NCBI GenBank assembly: GCA_017134815.1
Contig: CP071032.1
Coordinates: 1,980,001 to 2,044,000 of the forward strand
Length of the DNA stretch: 64,000 nt
Direction of reading: 5' to 3'
From: Lentisphaerota bacterium
Lineage (GTDB): Bacteria; Verrucomicrobiota; Lentisphaeria; Victivallales; Victivallaceae
Position numbers and translations under genes: made by a program. Below the pieces are notes generated by a model. That model worked only from the letters and a program-made list of their open reading frames with translations. It did not search any database and was not told the DNA's origin. The stretch's first letter is position 1. Each line of letters begins with the position of its first letter. This document shows positions 34,728 to 44,259 of this stretch, piece by piece.

Positions 34728-35756
34728 TTATTCCCTCAGCATGTGTTCGGCAGCTCCTTTGCTGTAATCAAGGGTAAAGGGGATACGGATGATTTGTGAG
34801 TAATTTCTTGACTTCTTCACCCTTTCTACATAAAGGTTGGTTAGATGTCTGGCCTGATAATCAATAAAGTCTTCTCCCGGCTGGTGCCGCAGCCAGCCAT
34901 TTTCAAAGGCCATCTCGTCAGAGTACCCGTTAAGGTAAACCCGGATGTCAAACTTTTCCTTTGTTCGTATTTTATTCAGACTGGGAATAAGTGAGCTGGT
35001 GCAGTTATAGGTTATAGTATTGTAGAATTTTGGCTTTTTAAGCAGTCTATTGCATTTCCTGAACAGGTCTGTCAAAACCAGTCTGGCTTCAGCCGGCGTA
35101 CTGGTCGTTGGATAGAGATAAAGCAGTTCACGTCTGAAATTGGTCCGCAGCCTGAACAAATCCTCTTCGGTACCCAGGATGTAGATAATATTGTACTGCT
35201 TATACAAACCCTTTATCCCGCTTTGGCGCTGCCCTTTTCTCAAGCGGGTTTCCGCTGAAACAACCAGGTAGCGGCCATCGTCAAAGCCAAATGACAGCAT
35301 GGTGTGAGCTACCGCTCGATTACCGTTCCATCTCACCACCGCAAAATCAAGACTTCTAAGCTTATCAAGGTCATAACTGCGGGTAATATAGTTAACCTGA
35401 AAATCAGTTACAGTCCGGTATTTGAAATCACGCAGATTTTTTACTGTCGCTCTGCTGCCTTCAAAAGTAACTTCCGGCAGTCTGGAACAGGAAGCCTGCC
35501 AGTTGCCGTCATTGCTGGCAGGGATAAATGAATACCAGGTTATTATGAAAGTTACCAGACAGATTCCTGACAGGATTCCCACCCTGGGGCGTATAAATAC
35601 CAGGGCCAGCATGCAGACAATAAGCACAGTAAATACTGAAACCGCTGAAATTCGTAACCAGCTAATGTCGGGAGTTAAATACCAGACGGCTCCAAAGCAC
35701 CATAATGAAACTCCTGAAAAAAGAACAGAGTACAGTATTTTCAGCAATAATCTCAA
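34728..35756 (-). CDS. DUF4105 (Lnb N-terminal-like) membrane protein
   Basis: 342 residues from a TTG preceded by GGGGAG. Three hydrophobic segments in the first 85 residues anchor a periplasmic domain with the DUF4105 pattern: R-W-N-G-N-R-A-V-A-H-T-M-L-S-F-G, Y-L-V-V-S-A-E-T-R, and Y-N-T-I-T-Y-N-C-T-S-S-L with the conserved Cys (about 267). The family has a papain-like fold and is related to the N-terminal domain of a lacto-N-biosidase chaperone; activity is unknown. Confidence 0.8.
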   Translation of the reverse strand: MRLLLKILYSVLFSGVSLWCFGAVWYLTPDISWLRISAVSVFTVLIVCMLALVFIRPRVGILSGICLVTFIITWYSFIPASNDGNWQASCSRLPEVTFEGSRATVKNLRDFKYRTVTDFQVNYITRSYDLDKLRSLDFAVVRWNGNRAVAHTMLSFGFDDGRYLVVSAETRLRKGQRQSGIKGLYKQYNIIYILGTEEDLFRLRTNFRRELLYLYPTTSTPAEARLVLTDLFRKCNRLLKKPKFYNTITYNCTSSLIPSLNKIRTKEKFDIRVYLNGYSDEMAFENGWLRHQPGEDFIDYQARHLTNLYVERVKKSRNYSQIIRIPFTLDYSKGAAEHMLRE

Positions 35757-35806
35757 TCTCTGCTCCCCTGCCGTAACTAAATTATAAAAGTTTAAAAATT
35801 TGCCAG

Positions 35807-37213
35807 TCAGGCATGATTTATCAGGATCATAGTCTGGTCATCAATCTGGTCTGAAGCGAAATCAGAAACTGCTCCAATAATCTTCTTAACAGTTTCGCGA
35901 GGAGAATCTCCATGTGTACGAGAATCATTGAAGGTCTGCTGCAAACGTTCGAGCCCGTATTCCTCTCCTTCCGCATTCAAGGCCTCTGTGAGCCCGTCGG
36001 AAAACAGCAGAATGGACATATCGGAGTTAAAGACAAAACACATCGATTCAAAAGAGGAAAGTTCGTTTGGCAGAATCCCCAGAGCCGAACCGTCGGGATA
36101 AATCTGACGAATATGGCCATGAGTGTGGGTAAGAAGCTCAGTATGCCCGGCACGAGCATATTCTACCAGAGAATTGCGACGGTCCAGTAAAGCGCAGGCC
36201 AGCGTTACAAAACGCTCTTCGTCGGTGTCACGAAACAAATTGTTATTGATTTCCTCAAGAAAACTTTCCAGGTTTTCAAAATGCTCTATCGCTGACCGGA
36301 TAAAACTTCTGGTCATCGCCGTCAGCATACAGGCAGGAATGCCTTTGCCACAAGCATCCCCCAGTACAATGAGCAGGCGGTCATTATCGATCTCCACAAA
36401 ATCATAGAAGTCACCGTTTACTTCTTTGGATGAACGGGTAAACGCATTGACTACAAACTGATCCCAGGCAGGAAATGAACTTGGCAACAGTGAAGCTTGA
36501 AGCTGACGGGCAAATTCAAGCTCCTGATTGATCCGCTGCTGTTTACTCAAATCACGGTAAACCCGTACAAGATTCTGAGCCAGAATTACCTGAGAACTGA
36601 TAAACCGCAACCTGCTGTACTGTTCCGGCGAGAAAGGTCCCGGCCGCCGGTTATTAACCGCGCATATTACCCCAGTCAGTTGTGCGTCCCGGACCATCGG
36701 GACCGCCATAACACAGCCGATATTTGCGGCTTGCGGATATTCATGCAGTCTCGGGTCCTCAGAGGCGTCTTCAATCAGCAGAGGCTCGCGCATCTCACCA
36801 ACTTTACCAATCAAGCCTTCACCTAATACAATTTTTTCCCGCCTCAGACTTTCGAGAATATAACGCGGTTTGGTCATTATATAAGTGCTGACATGGTGAA
36901 CAAGAGGAAAAGCGCCACAGATGCCTGAAGCCCGCAGGTAGTTGTCGCGAACTTCATAAATGCAGACAGACTCAGCCTCCACCAGGTCGGCAATGTACCT
37001 GGCGGTGGTGTTCATTGAGGCGTCAATCTCCTCAATATCGCGCAAACTCTGCGAAAAAAGGCTGAGAAAATTACCGATTTCAGCCTTCTGGTGCAGCACG
37101 TCCTTGATCTTGTTCCTTAACCCGAAGTTCTTATTACTCAGGTAAAAAGCATAAAAGATCATAATACAGAACGAAAGCGCAAATAATAATAATAATAATA
37201 ATGGTATCTGCAT
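35807..37213 (-). CDS. GAF-domain SpoIIE/RsbU-type serine phosphatase
   Basis: 468 residues: an N-terminal membrane helix (poly-Leu), a GAF domain about 45-215, a short helical linker, and a PP2C/SpoIIE domain about 240-465 with G-D-F-Y-D-F, G-D-A-C-G-K-G-I-P-A, and S-D-G-L-T-E-A. Such proteins dephosphorylate anti-sigma antagonists in partner-switching networks. No anti-sigma factor or antagonist is nearby, so the target is unknown. The Leu run is encoded by an (ATT)7 repeat. Confidence 0.9.
   Translation of the reverse strand: MQIPLLLLLLFALSFCIMIFYAFYLSNKNFGLRNKIKDVLHQKAEIGNFLSLFSQSLRDIEEIDASMNTTARYIADLVEAESVCIYEVRDNYLRASGICGAFPLVHHVSTYIMTKPRYILESLRREKIVLGEGLIGKVGEMREPLLIEDASEDPRLHEYPQAANIGCVMAVPMVRDAQLTGVICAVNNRRPGPFSPEQYSRLRFISSQVILAQNLVRVYRDLSKQQRINQELEFARQLQASLLPSSFPAWDQFVVNAFTRSSKEVNGDFYDFVEIDNDRLLIVLGDACGKGIPACMLTAMTRSFIRSAIEHFENLESFLEEINNNLFRDTDEERFVTLACALLDRRNSLVEYARAGHTELLTHTHGHIRQIYPDGSALGILPNELSSFESMCFVFNSDMSILLFSDGLTEALNAEGEEYGLERLQQTFNDSRTHGDSPRETVKKIIGAVSDFASDQIDDQTMILINHA
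37182..37202 (-). repeat. (AAT)7 trinucleotide repeat
   Basis: Seven AAT units, giving six TTA leucine codons just after the start of the phosphatase gene. Gain or loss of units would change helix length without breaking the frame. Confidence 0.85.
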
Positions 37214-37367
37214 GCTTTTCTTCTTCGATTAAAAGTCGCAATCCTTTACAATACTTATATATAATCTTGTGTTTATAGCTGTATTTTCAACATTTATACA
37301 AATATTTATCAAAAAATAATTATACCTGAAAAAAATATCTAAACCTAAACAACTATAATTCAATCAA

Positions 37368-37934
37368 TTAACCATGATACTCCTGTAATGACTCAGGAAT
37401 GATGTTTTCAACCTTGACCGCTTTACTACCTGCAACGGTCGCCTCTGCAGCGGGCAGGGTTGTAACATAAGAAACTTTATTTTGAATGGCCAGCATACGG
37501 ATATAGCTGTCATCAAACTTACCCTCCCGACCAATCGGGGTATTGATAATCAGATTCAAGTTTCTGTTTTTAATCATCTCCCTCAGATTTGGACGCCCCT
37601 CATGCAGATTCCTGACTGTTTCACTGGCAATACCATTCTCAAACAGGCTGGCTGACAAGTTCAAGGCCGTCTGTCCACCCAGGTTGGGCAGCAGGGCATC
37701 CGGGCGTTCTTTATCAATGATTTTTTCTATGCACTCTTCAGTAAGCGGTGCAACATAGGTCTTGTCCGCCATGCCTGGATCGGTCATAATAATAGCCGGG
37801 TTGGAGTTACCCAGAACAATTTCATAGCCCTCTTCGTACAGTGCCTTGCAGGACTGGGTGCCTGAATAGTCAAACTTGCAGGCTGGACCGGAACCGATTA
37901 TCAGAATCTTCTTAATGTCTTCACGTTTAGGCAT
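37368..37934 (-). CDS. Miniature CarB-like protein lacking ATP-grasp domains
   Basis: 188 residues from the ATG at 37934 (GAGGG 7 nt upstream; an in-frame ATG at 37955 is less likely). Residues 1-100 match the N-terminus of carbamoyl-phosphate synthase large subunit: [45 protein letters not shown]. Residues 105-175 match the C-terminal MGS-like allosteric domain: [22 protein letters not shown]. Both ATP-grasp domains (about 850 residues) are absent, and a G-S-G-P loop lacks the usual I-V-I-G-Q. It cannot synthesise carbamoyl phosphate. It may be a decaying in-frame deletion or a repurposed binding protein. Confidence 0.85.
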   Translation of the reverse strand: MPKREDIKKILIIGSGPACKFDYSGTQSCKALYEEGYEIVLGNSNPAIIMTDPGMADKTYVAPLTEECIEKIIDKERPDALLPNLGGQTALNLSASLFENGIASETVRNLHEGRPNLREMIKNRNLNLIINTPIGREGKFDDSYIRMLAIQNKVSYVTTLPAAEATVAGSKAVKVENIIPESLQEYHG

Positions 37935-38099
37935 GTCGTTCCCTCTGCTTTTCATAGTGGCATTGACGACCGTACTAACTGAGCTTCAACTCTTAAAATG
38001 CGAACAAAATTAAAATTACACTGTCATTCAATATAAATCAAATTTAAAAAAATCAGAATAATGAATGAATTACACGAAAAACAGCAGCCGCATAGATTA

Positions 38100-39521
38100 C
38101 TATTTATTGGTTATTTTGAGGTAAGGCTTCCATTTTTTTAACAAAACTTCAGCCCATTGTTTCTGATTGTCATTATACAAGGATTTTAACATATAACGTT
38201 CAAGCTGCTGAGTGTTTACTCCTTCTTTATGCAGTTCATCAATGTAATTTTCTGCTGCCGCATACATCCCTGCGCTTATATAAAATGCGGCAACGGCTCT
38301 GCGCTCCTGCGGCTTGCGCCTTGTTGCCGGAGCAATGTAAGTAGCAAAAAAGAAGGCGGCAATCAGACACAGTGCCACAACTCCTTTAACTGCATGCTGG
38401 TTTTTAAAGGAATTGACTATTGCAATGCAGCCGCTGCCGGCCAGTACACACAACAAAGGCACAACTGGTATCCGGAAGCGGTAGAACATAGTAATAAATA
38501 CCATTGACCCGGCATAAATCAGACAAATAAAAAATAATAAAAACAAACCGCGATGCTTCCGCATGAAAAAGCAGGCTGCTGCCGCAATACCGAACAGCAG
38601 GTTAAACGGAATTATAAATATCCATAGAAAAGACAGTGTTTCCCTGTGAGAATAAAATGAAATTTTGTCAGGGATTTCATAAGATCCTGAAAAATTATAG
38701 ATTTGAGCTGGAATATTTTTCAAAATTGACTTTAGCGCCTGATAGCTGTCAGCGACTGCCTCACTGCCGTGGTAAATGCCAAGTACGTTATCAATATGCC
38801 CCGGCACGACGGCAAATGAGTTAAATTTAACCAGATTATACAGCATTACCGGCATGATCACTATCCCGGCCCCAGCAATAAAACTAATACCGAAACGCCA
38901 TCTGAAATGTCGACGCACATCTGAAAAAACCAGCATCAAAAACGGGGCAGCAACAACCGGGAAAAAATTTTCACGTCCCAAAATACATATTCCGCCAAGC
39001 ATACCTGCAAATCCATACCGCATTAAGTTCCTGCTGCTAAATGCTGTAACCAGATAGTACACCATAACAATAAAAGCCAGAGCAAGAGGAACAGCTCGCA
39101 GAAATCCCAGCGACAACAACAAGGCAGGCCCGTAAAAACAGTACAGCAGCGCTCCAAGCTGCCCGGCGGCTCTGCCCAACCGCAACCGCAACGAAAGCTT
39201 GTAAATAAATACCGGAATCAATCCGCAGAGCAAAATCTGTACTACCCGCATTGTGATCAGGTCGCCATGACTTAAAACAACATATAGAAATAGCAGAAGA
39301 GTATAAACAGGAGAATACATATATCCTGCTCCAGGCAACTGCCCCCGGTAAATATTCACAGCCCCCTGCAGCATGGATGACTGGTCCATTTCCTGGATCG
39401 GCATTGTCGGCAGGCCCCAGCTTCTGCCCAGCCAGAGCAGGTAACAACCACAGAATACATAAAAACAGTAAATAAAAATAGAATAGTTTCTGTTTAAGAA
39501 AACAATTACCTTTTCTCTCAT
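38100..39521 (-). CDS. Polytopic membrane protein, GT-C glycosyltransferase-like
   Basis: 473 residues with about 11 hydrophobic helices. The first extracytoplasmic loop (Q-E-M-D-Q-S-S then A-V-N-I-Y-R-G-Q-L) and the following Y-S-P-V-Y-T-L-L-L resemble GT-C glycosyltransferases of family 39 type. The C-terminal 60 residues are soluble and helical. Assignment is topological; it could be an unrelated transporter. Monocistronic. Confidence 0.55.
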   Translation of the reverse strand: MREKVIVFLNRNYSIFIYCFYVFCGCYLLWLGRSWGLPTMPIQEMDQSSMLQGAVNIYRGQLPGAGYMYSPVYTLLLFLYVVLSHGDLITMRVVQILLCGLIPVFIYKLSLRLRLGRAAGQLGALLYCFYGPALLLSLGFLRAVPLALAFIVMVYYLVTAFSSRNLMRYGFAGMLGGICILGRENFFPVVAAPFLMLVFSDVRRHFRWRFGISFIAGAGIVIMPVMLYNLVKFNSFAVVPGHIDNVLGIYHGSEAVADSYQALKSILKNIPAQIYNFSGSYEIPDKISFYSHRETLSFLWIFIIPFNLLFGIAAAACFFMRKHRGLFLLFFICLIYAGSMVFITMFYRFRIPVVPLLCVLAGSGCIAIVNSFKNQHAVKGVVALCLIAAFFFATYIAPATRRKPQERRAVAAFYISAGMYAAAENYIDELHKEGVNTQQLERYMLKSLYNDNQKQWAEVLLKKWKPYLKITNK

Positions 39522-39588
39522 TTAAAATATGGCAGATTCGCCATCCTTATGCTGTTTGTTTTGATTCTTCGATGATGTTTAAAAACAA

Positions 39589-39610
39589 TATGCCGCATTT
39601 ATGCGGCATA
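39589..39610 (-). terminator. Terminator of permease gene
   Basis: Perfect 9-bp stem TATGCCGCA / TGCGGCATA with loop TTTA, followed on the minus strand by TTGTTTTT. Confidence 0.7.
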
Positions 39611-39667
39611 GATTTTATTATACATTATTTTTTAAGCAAGTCAATAATACTGCGGGGGAATAATATT

Positions 39668-40690
39668 TCACTCTCGATTTGAAAAAGATATTCTTGGATC
39701 AACAATTACATATAAAATATCCGACAAAAGGATACCTCCAAGCGTCAAGGCCCCGCCAAAACAGAACAGGGCCATCTGAACCGGATAATCCCGACTTGAT
39801 AACGACAAAAGTGATAAAGAACCCATACCTGGAATACTGAATACATATTCAGTAATAATACTGCCTGCCACCAGTCCGGGCAGCAACCCGGCAAAAAGAG
39901 TAATAAGGGTAATCAAGCCGTTACGCAGAGCATGCTTGAGAATAACCACATGCTCGGGAAGGCCTTTAGCCCTAGCAGTCCTGATATAATCCTGATTTAC
40001 AACATCAAGCATGCTGCTGCGCGCAAACCGGGATATTCCGGCAAAACCTGCATAACTAAGGCAGATTACCGGCATCACATAGTGCAAAGCAGTGTGCCAC
40101 AGTATCTGCCAGGTAGTCATGCTTTCAGGGTTTGCCGGGCGCAGCCCTTTCAAAGGAAACAGCGACAGCCAGCCGCCTTCACAAAAGCTGGCTTGAAGCA
40201 GCAGGGCAACCCAGATTACAGGCAGTGAATAGAGAAAGAACAGAAAAAAAGTAATCCCCCGGTCAAACTTGGTGTCGGGGTAGATTGCAGAATATATTCC
40301 CAGCGGAATCGCAAAAAGGTAAATAACCAGTACCGACCAGAAATTCAGCTTTACCGTAACCGGCAGGCGTTCCAGGATAATATCAGTCACCGGCCGCCCC
40401 GGATCAATCGAGGCAGAAGCACCAAAGTCTCCATCAGTTATGACTCCTTTGAGCCAGAAATAAAATCCGATGTAAATCGGTTTGTCCAGATACAGGCGCT
40501 TACGCAGACTGGTATTTTCAGCAAATTCACCTTTTTCTGAAGACAAGTTGCTGCCTGGAGAATCGCCGCCGATAACTGCTGAACGAGTCGGATCGCCGGG
40601 AGTCAGGCGCAGCAGAAAATAACTTAGAGCCATAATCACAAAAAGCGTGATTACAGCCAGCAGCAGACGTTTTATTATATACTCAAACAA
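39668..40690 (-). CDS. Orphan DppB/OppB-type ABC transporter permease
   Basis: 340 residues, TTG start with GGGAG upstream. Six membrane segments and the family loop E-A-A-like motif region near R-T-A-R-A-K-G-L-P, plus D-P-x-R start F-L-L-R-L-T-P-G-D-P, mark a peptide/nickel-type permease. No partner permease, ATPase or binding protein is adjacent. It may pair with subunits elsewhere. Confidence 0.85.
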   Translation of the reverse strand: MFEYIIKRLLLAVITLFVIMALSYFLLRLTPGDPTRSAVIGGDSPGSNLSSEKGEFAENTSLRKRLYLDKPIYIGFYFWLKGVITDGDFGASASIDPGRPVTDIILERLPVTVKLNFWSVLVIYLFAIPLGIYSAIYPDTKFDRGITFFLFFLYSLPVIWVALLLQASFCEGGWLSLFPLKGLRPANPESMTTWQILWHTALHYVMPVICLSYAGFAGISRFARSSMLDVVNQDYIRTARAKGLPEHVVILKHALRNGLITLITLFAGLLPGLVAGSIITEYVFSIPGMGSLSLLSLSSRDYPVQMALFCFGGALTLGGILLSDILYVIVDPRISFSNRE

Positions 40691-40895
40691 ATTTTATCTC
40701 CCTGCTTAAAAACAAGTAATTCAATGTTTGCATGAAATCGTTAATTCAGCTTATATATTTTACGGTGATGAGCATAAACTAAAACCTGTAAAGTGTATTT
40801 TCAAATATTGCGTTATCTTAAACCGCATTTATATTTGCAAGATTGAGCTCGCCAGACTATAATATAACTGGTCACTCAACATTGGAGGACAATTA

Positions 40896-41231
40896 ATGTC
40901 TTTAGAAAAAGTTAAGAAGATAAAAAAAGAGATTCAAGGCGCATCTCATATCGACGATACCTGCAGAGAAAAGTTGCTCGGAATAGTCGGCGATCTGGAA
41001 AAAGAGCTCAGTTCGCTTGATGCTTCGCATAAAACATCAGCCGATAAACTGGCTGAAAAAGCTCACGAATCCACCATGCAGGCAATTAAAGACAGCGGCA
41101 GCCGGCAGGATGAACTTGATCAGGAAATTGAAGGCTTGAAAAATGCCGTTGACGAATTCGAAGTTACACACCCGAAACTGGTACAGCTGGTAAACCGTTT
41201 TTGTATGATGCTGTCCGATATCGGTATTTAA
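40896..41231 (+). CDS. DUF4404-like small helical protein
   Basis: 111 residues, GGAGG before ATG. Predicted coiled coil rich in Lys/Glu, ending in F-E-V-T-H-P-K-L-V-Q-L-V-N-R-F and L-S-D-I-G-I, which fits the DUF4404 C-terminal pattern. Function unknown. It lies 17 nt before the next gene and is probably cotranscribed. Confidence 0.65.
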   Translation: MSLEKVKKIKKEIQGASHIDDTCREKLLGIVGDLEKELSSLDASHKTSADKLAEKAHESTMQAIKDSGSRQDELDQEIEGLKNAVDEFEVTHPKLVQLVNRFCMMLSDIGI

Positions 41232-41248
41232 TTCCCAGGGAGTTATGA

Positions 41249-43189
41249 ATGAACAGGGGGGCGTGGTTTAAAAAGCTGGTGATGCCGGCTTTCTTTTTAA
41301 TTGTTTTTCTGGGATTTAATTTTGAAGCTGGGGCCCGTGCCGGCGGCGGCAGCGGGTTTTCCGGCGGCGGCTTCAGCAGCAGTGGCGGCGGTTTTTCCCG
41401 AGGCGGCTTCAGCGGCGGCAGCAGAAATTCCGGCAGCAGTATTGCATTGCTCTACCTTATTTTCAATTACCCTTATATCAGCATACCGCTTATCCTGTTT
41501 CTGATTTTTCTGACAATATGGAGCAGCAAAGGAGTCAGGCAAACTCAAATAGCAGCAAAGATTCGGCGTAGAATCCGGCGTCAGGAAACTGCTGAGCTGG
41601 AAAAAGCCGAAACAGACCTGACCAAACGCGACCCGGACTTTACCCGGCATGGCTTGTGCAAACGGGTTGAAAAATCCTTTATCGTAATCCAAAATGCCTG
41701 GACTGGCCAGAATATGAAACCGGCACGACATTTTATTTCCGACGGAATCTACGAGAGGTTCAGCCTACAGCTGGAAATGAATAAGGCCAGCCTGCTCCAT
41801 AACCAGATGAGCGAAATAAAAATAATAAGCTCGGAAGTTGTCGCTATAAGGTCAGACAAATTCTTTGATTCAGTAGATATTAAAATTACCGCGCAGGCAG
41901 TTGATCGTTTTTTCAGTATCAAAGACGGACGCCCGGTACTGGGCGGCCCCAATCCAGAAATTTTTACAGAGTACTGGACACTTTTACGCCGGCCCGGGGC
42001 AAAAACTAAAGCAGACCCCGCACTGCTGGAGAATTACTGTCCCAACTGCGGAGCTCCACTGGAATTGCTGGACAGGACAGAGTGCCCGGCCTGCAAAGCA
42101 ATGATTAACTCCGGTGAATATGACTGGGTATTAACCGAAATTACTCAGGAATCCGAATACAGATGCCTGCCGCATCACAATGTGCCCGGTCTTGACCAGT
42201 TTGTTGAAAAAGACCCGGCATTCAGCGTTTGTCATATTGAAGATCGTACCTCAGTAGTATTCTGCCGGTATATTGCAGCCGAATTTTTTGCCGATATAAA
42301 ATATATCGTCAAACTGTCGGAAGAGGAATTTATACATCTTAACCAAAGTGATTTCACTCCTTTGAAAAATGGTTATCACCGTTTTTATGCCGACAGCGCT
42401 GTTGGCAGCGTGGAACTGCTTGAGATTATGCCTGGAGGGAAACAGCATGAATTTGACTTCCTCCGGGTTCAGGTTTGCTGGTCCGGGCACATCAGAGAAG
42501 CTAAAGTACCGGGTTTAATCAAGCCTGAATTCAATAAATCAAGGCTCTTCAGACATGAATTTGTTTTGAAGCGCAAAAAGGGGATTAAGTCGTCTGAAAA
42601 AAATATTCTGACCAGTATCCACTGCCCAAATTGTGGAGCCCCTGAAACAAAGAATATGAAGGCGTACTGTGAATACTGTAAAACTCCGCTGAATGACGGC
42701 AGTCGTGACTGGATATTGCATGATATCAGAAATTTTTCCGGCTATGCCGGCGACCTGCCGGAAACCTCGACATATTCAGGAGAGCTGCATTGCCGTAATA
42801 CTCGCACTCCATGCCCGGACAATGAAATGCTTATTGCCGGAGCTGTTCGCATGATGCTTGTTGACAATGTTATTTCTGCACAGGAAAAACAACTGCTGGA
42901 ACACTTTGCCACGTTTAAGAGAGTATCTCCGGAACGGCTTGAAGTTATAATAAGTTCGGTACAGGAGGGGACTATTCGGCCCGAGTACCCTGATGACCCG
43001 GTACTCAAACTGGCTTACCTGAAAGCAATGGCGCTAATGTGTCTTTCAGATGGAAAAGCAGCCAGAGAAGAGCTTAAACTCATGGAATCCCTGGGCTGCA
43101 GACTTGGGTTTTCCAGCAGAGATGTCAGAAATATCCTTAATACGCAGCAAAAAAACCTTTATAAAAGCCTGAAAAATACCGTCTTGTAA
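41249..43189 (+). CDS. Tim44-like/zinc-ribbon/TerB-like membrane protein
   Basis: 646 residues. Signal/TM start, a Gly/Ser-rich low-complexity stretch (about 30-62), a membrane helix (about 70-88), a Tim44-like domain (about 125-255, with R-V-E-K-S-F and Y-E-R-F-S), two zinc ribbons (C-P-N-C-G-A-P-L to C-P-A-C near 268-290, and C-P-N-C-G-A-P to C-E-Y-C near 460), and a TerB-like helical C-terminus from about 535. This multi-domain order suggests a membrane-bound stress or proteostasis factor, but no activity is known. AGGGAG site and overlap context tie it to the DUF4404-like gene. Confidence 0.7.
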   Translation: MNRGAWFKKLVMPAFFLIVFLGFNFEAGARAGGGSGFSGGGFSSSGGGFSRGGFSGGSRNSGSSIALLYLIFNYPYISIPLILFLIFLTIWSSKGVRQTQIAAKIRRRIRRQETAELEKAETDLTKRDPDFTRHGLCKRVEKSFIVIQNAWTGQNMKPARHFISDGIYERFSLQLEMNKASLLHNQMSEIKIISSEVVAIRSDKFFDSVDIKITAQAVDRFFSIKDGRPVLGGPNPEIFTEYWTLLRRPGAKTKADPALLENYCPNCGAPLELLDRTECPACKAMINSGEYDWVLTEITQESEYRCLPHHNVPGLDQFVEKDPAFSVCHIEDRTSVVFCRYIAAEFFADIKYIVKLSEEEFIHLNQSDFTPLKNGYHRFYADSAVGSVELLEIMPGGKQHEFDFLRVQVCWSGHIREAKVPGLIKPEFNKSRLFRHEFVLKRKKGIKSSEKNILTSIHCPNCGAPETKNMKAYCEYCKTPLNDGSRDWILHDIRNFSGYAGDLPETSTYSGELHCRNTRTPCPDNEMLIAGAVRMMLVDNVISAQEKQLLEHFATFKRVSPERLEVIISSVQEGTIRPEYPDDPVLKLAYLKAMALMCLSDGKAAREELKLMESLGCRLGFSSRDVRNILNTQQKNLYKSLKNTVL

Positions 43190-43195
43190 AAATTA

Positions 43196-43948
43196 CTAAA
43201 CGACCTCGCCCTCGACTGAACGGATATATTTATGCAGTTCAAGTGACAAAGACTGTATTTTCTGACTTGGTCTCTGATGCTTCATATTGATAAGCGAAGT
43301 TTCGCAGCTGTACCTGAGGTGCTCTCGCATTTCCTCTGCTGCGTTTGTGCTGGAACCGGAAGTTATTGCCCGGATAATTCTGCGGTGCTGCAGCAACGAT
43401 TTTTTCACCTGGTTTTTTACAAACATTCTACTTCTGAAACCCATTACATGGTTCAAAATATGACATTTGCGCATCACCTTGATAATAGTTGCATTATCGG
43501 AAGCTGCTATGATTCTTGCGTGGAAACACGCATCGCCTTTCATAAATTCAAACCGGTTTTCAGGTGTTAATTCGCGTTTACCAGGGGTATTATCCCTGCT
43601 CACGGCATCCCGCATCTGCGCATAACATTCTTCAAGATAATCCAGATCGAGCCGGTTCATCATTATTGCCGCACATGATGCACAAAAAGATTCCAGTGCC
43701 TCACGCAGCTGAAACAGTTCTATGACCTCTTTTCTTGACATTTTGCGCACTCTGCAACCAGCATTCGGCACAAATTCTACCAGCCCCTCTGCAGCCAACC
43801 GGCGAAAACTTTCCCTGACCGGAGTCGGGCTGATTCCAATTTCCTTAGCAATAGTTACTTCTGGTAATCGGTCTCCGGGACTTATCTGCCCAGAAACAAT
43901 TTTATCCAGTAAAGCATCATATGCAATATCTGAACGTGTCTTTTTCAT
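43196..43948 (-). CDS. GntR/FadR-family transcriptional regulator
   Basis: 250 residues. Winged helix at 1-70 (I-S-P-G-D-R-L-P-E-V, I-S-P-T-P-V-R-E-S-F-R-R-L) and C-terminal all-helical FCD effector domain from about 80 with conserved metal-site residues (H near 150, H near 195). It ends 6 nt from the convergent upstream gene and faces the dehalogenase-like gene with a 311-bp divergent spacer, so it may control that gene. Confidence 0.88.
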   Translation of the reverse strand: MKKTRSDIAYDALLDKIVSGQISPGDRLPEVTIAKEIGISPTPVRESFRRLAAEGLVEFVPNAGCRVRKMSRKEVIELFQLREALESFCASCAAIMMNRLDLDYLEECYAQMRDAVSRDNTPGKRELTPENRFEFMKGDACFHARIIAASDNATIIKVMRKCHILNHVMGFRSRMFVKNQVKKSLLQHRRIIRAITSGSSTNAAEEMREHLRYSCETSLINMKHQRPSQKIQSLSLELHKYIRSVEGEVV

Positions 43949-44259
43949 GTCTATATATCCCCTAAAATATACTAATTTATATTATATATAATACACTATA
44001 GAATCCTAAAAATCAATAATAATTATCAAACTGAAGTAATATTGTCTGATATTTTATGATAAAAATTGATATTTATTAGTATAATCTATTTAAAATCTAT
44101 CTTTGTTGAATTCAGGCCTGCTGTTTTTGTACCCTTAACTGACCATATTATGAACTCAATAACCTTGATTACTGGTTAATTGAAACTATTCTGTTTCTTG
44201 GTGCGACTAATATAGTATTCACACATTCATGGGACATTTTGAAAACTGCGGAAACAATA
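43949..44259. other. Divergent AT-rich spacer
   Basis: Region between GntR regulator and dehalogenase-like gene. It is highly AT-rich and contains ATATTATATATAAT-like palindromic sequence near 43972-43992 that could be an operator. No gene seen. Confidence 0.5.

Noticed and set aside
41301-41731. Ala-rich frames in the Gly-rich part of the Tim44-like gene
   Set aside because: Low-complexity DNA creates open frames on several strands; only the long frame has a ribosome binding site and domains.
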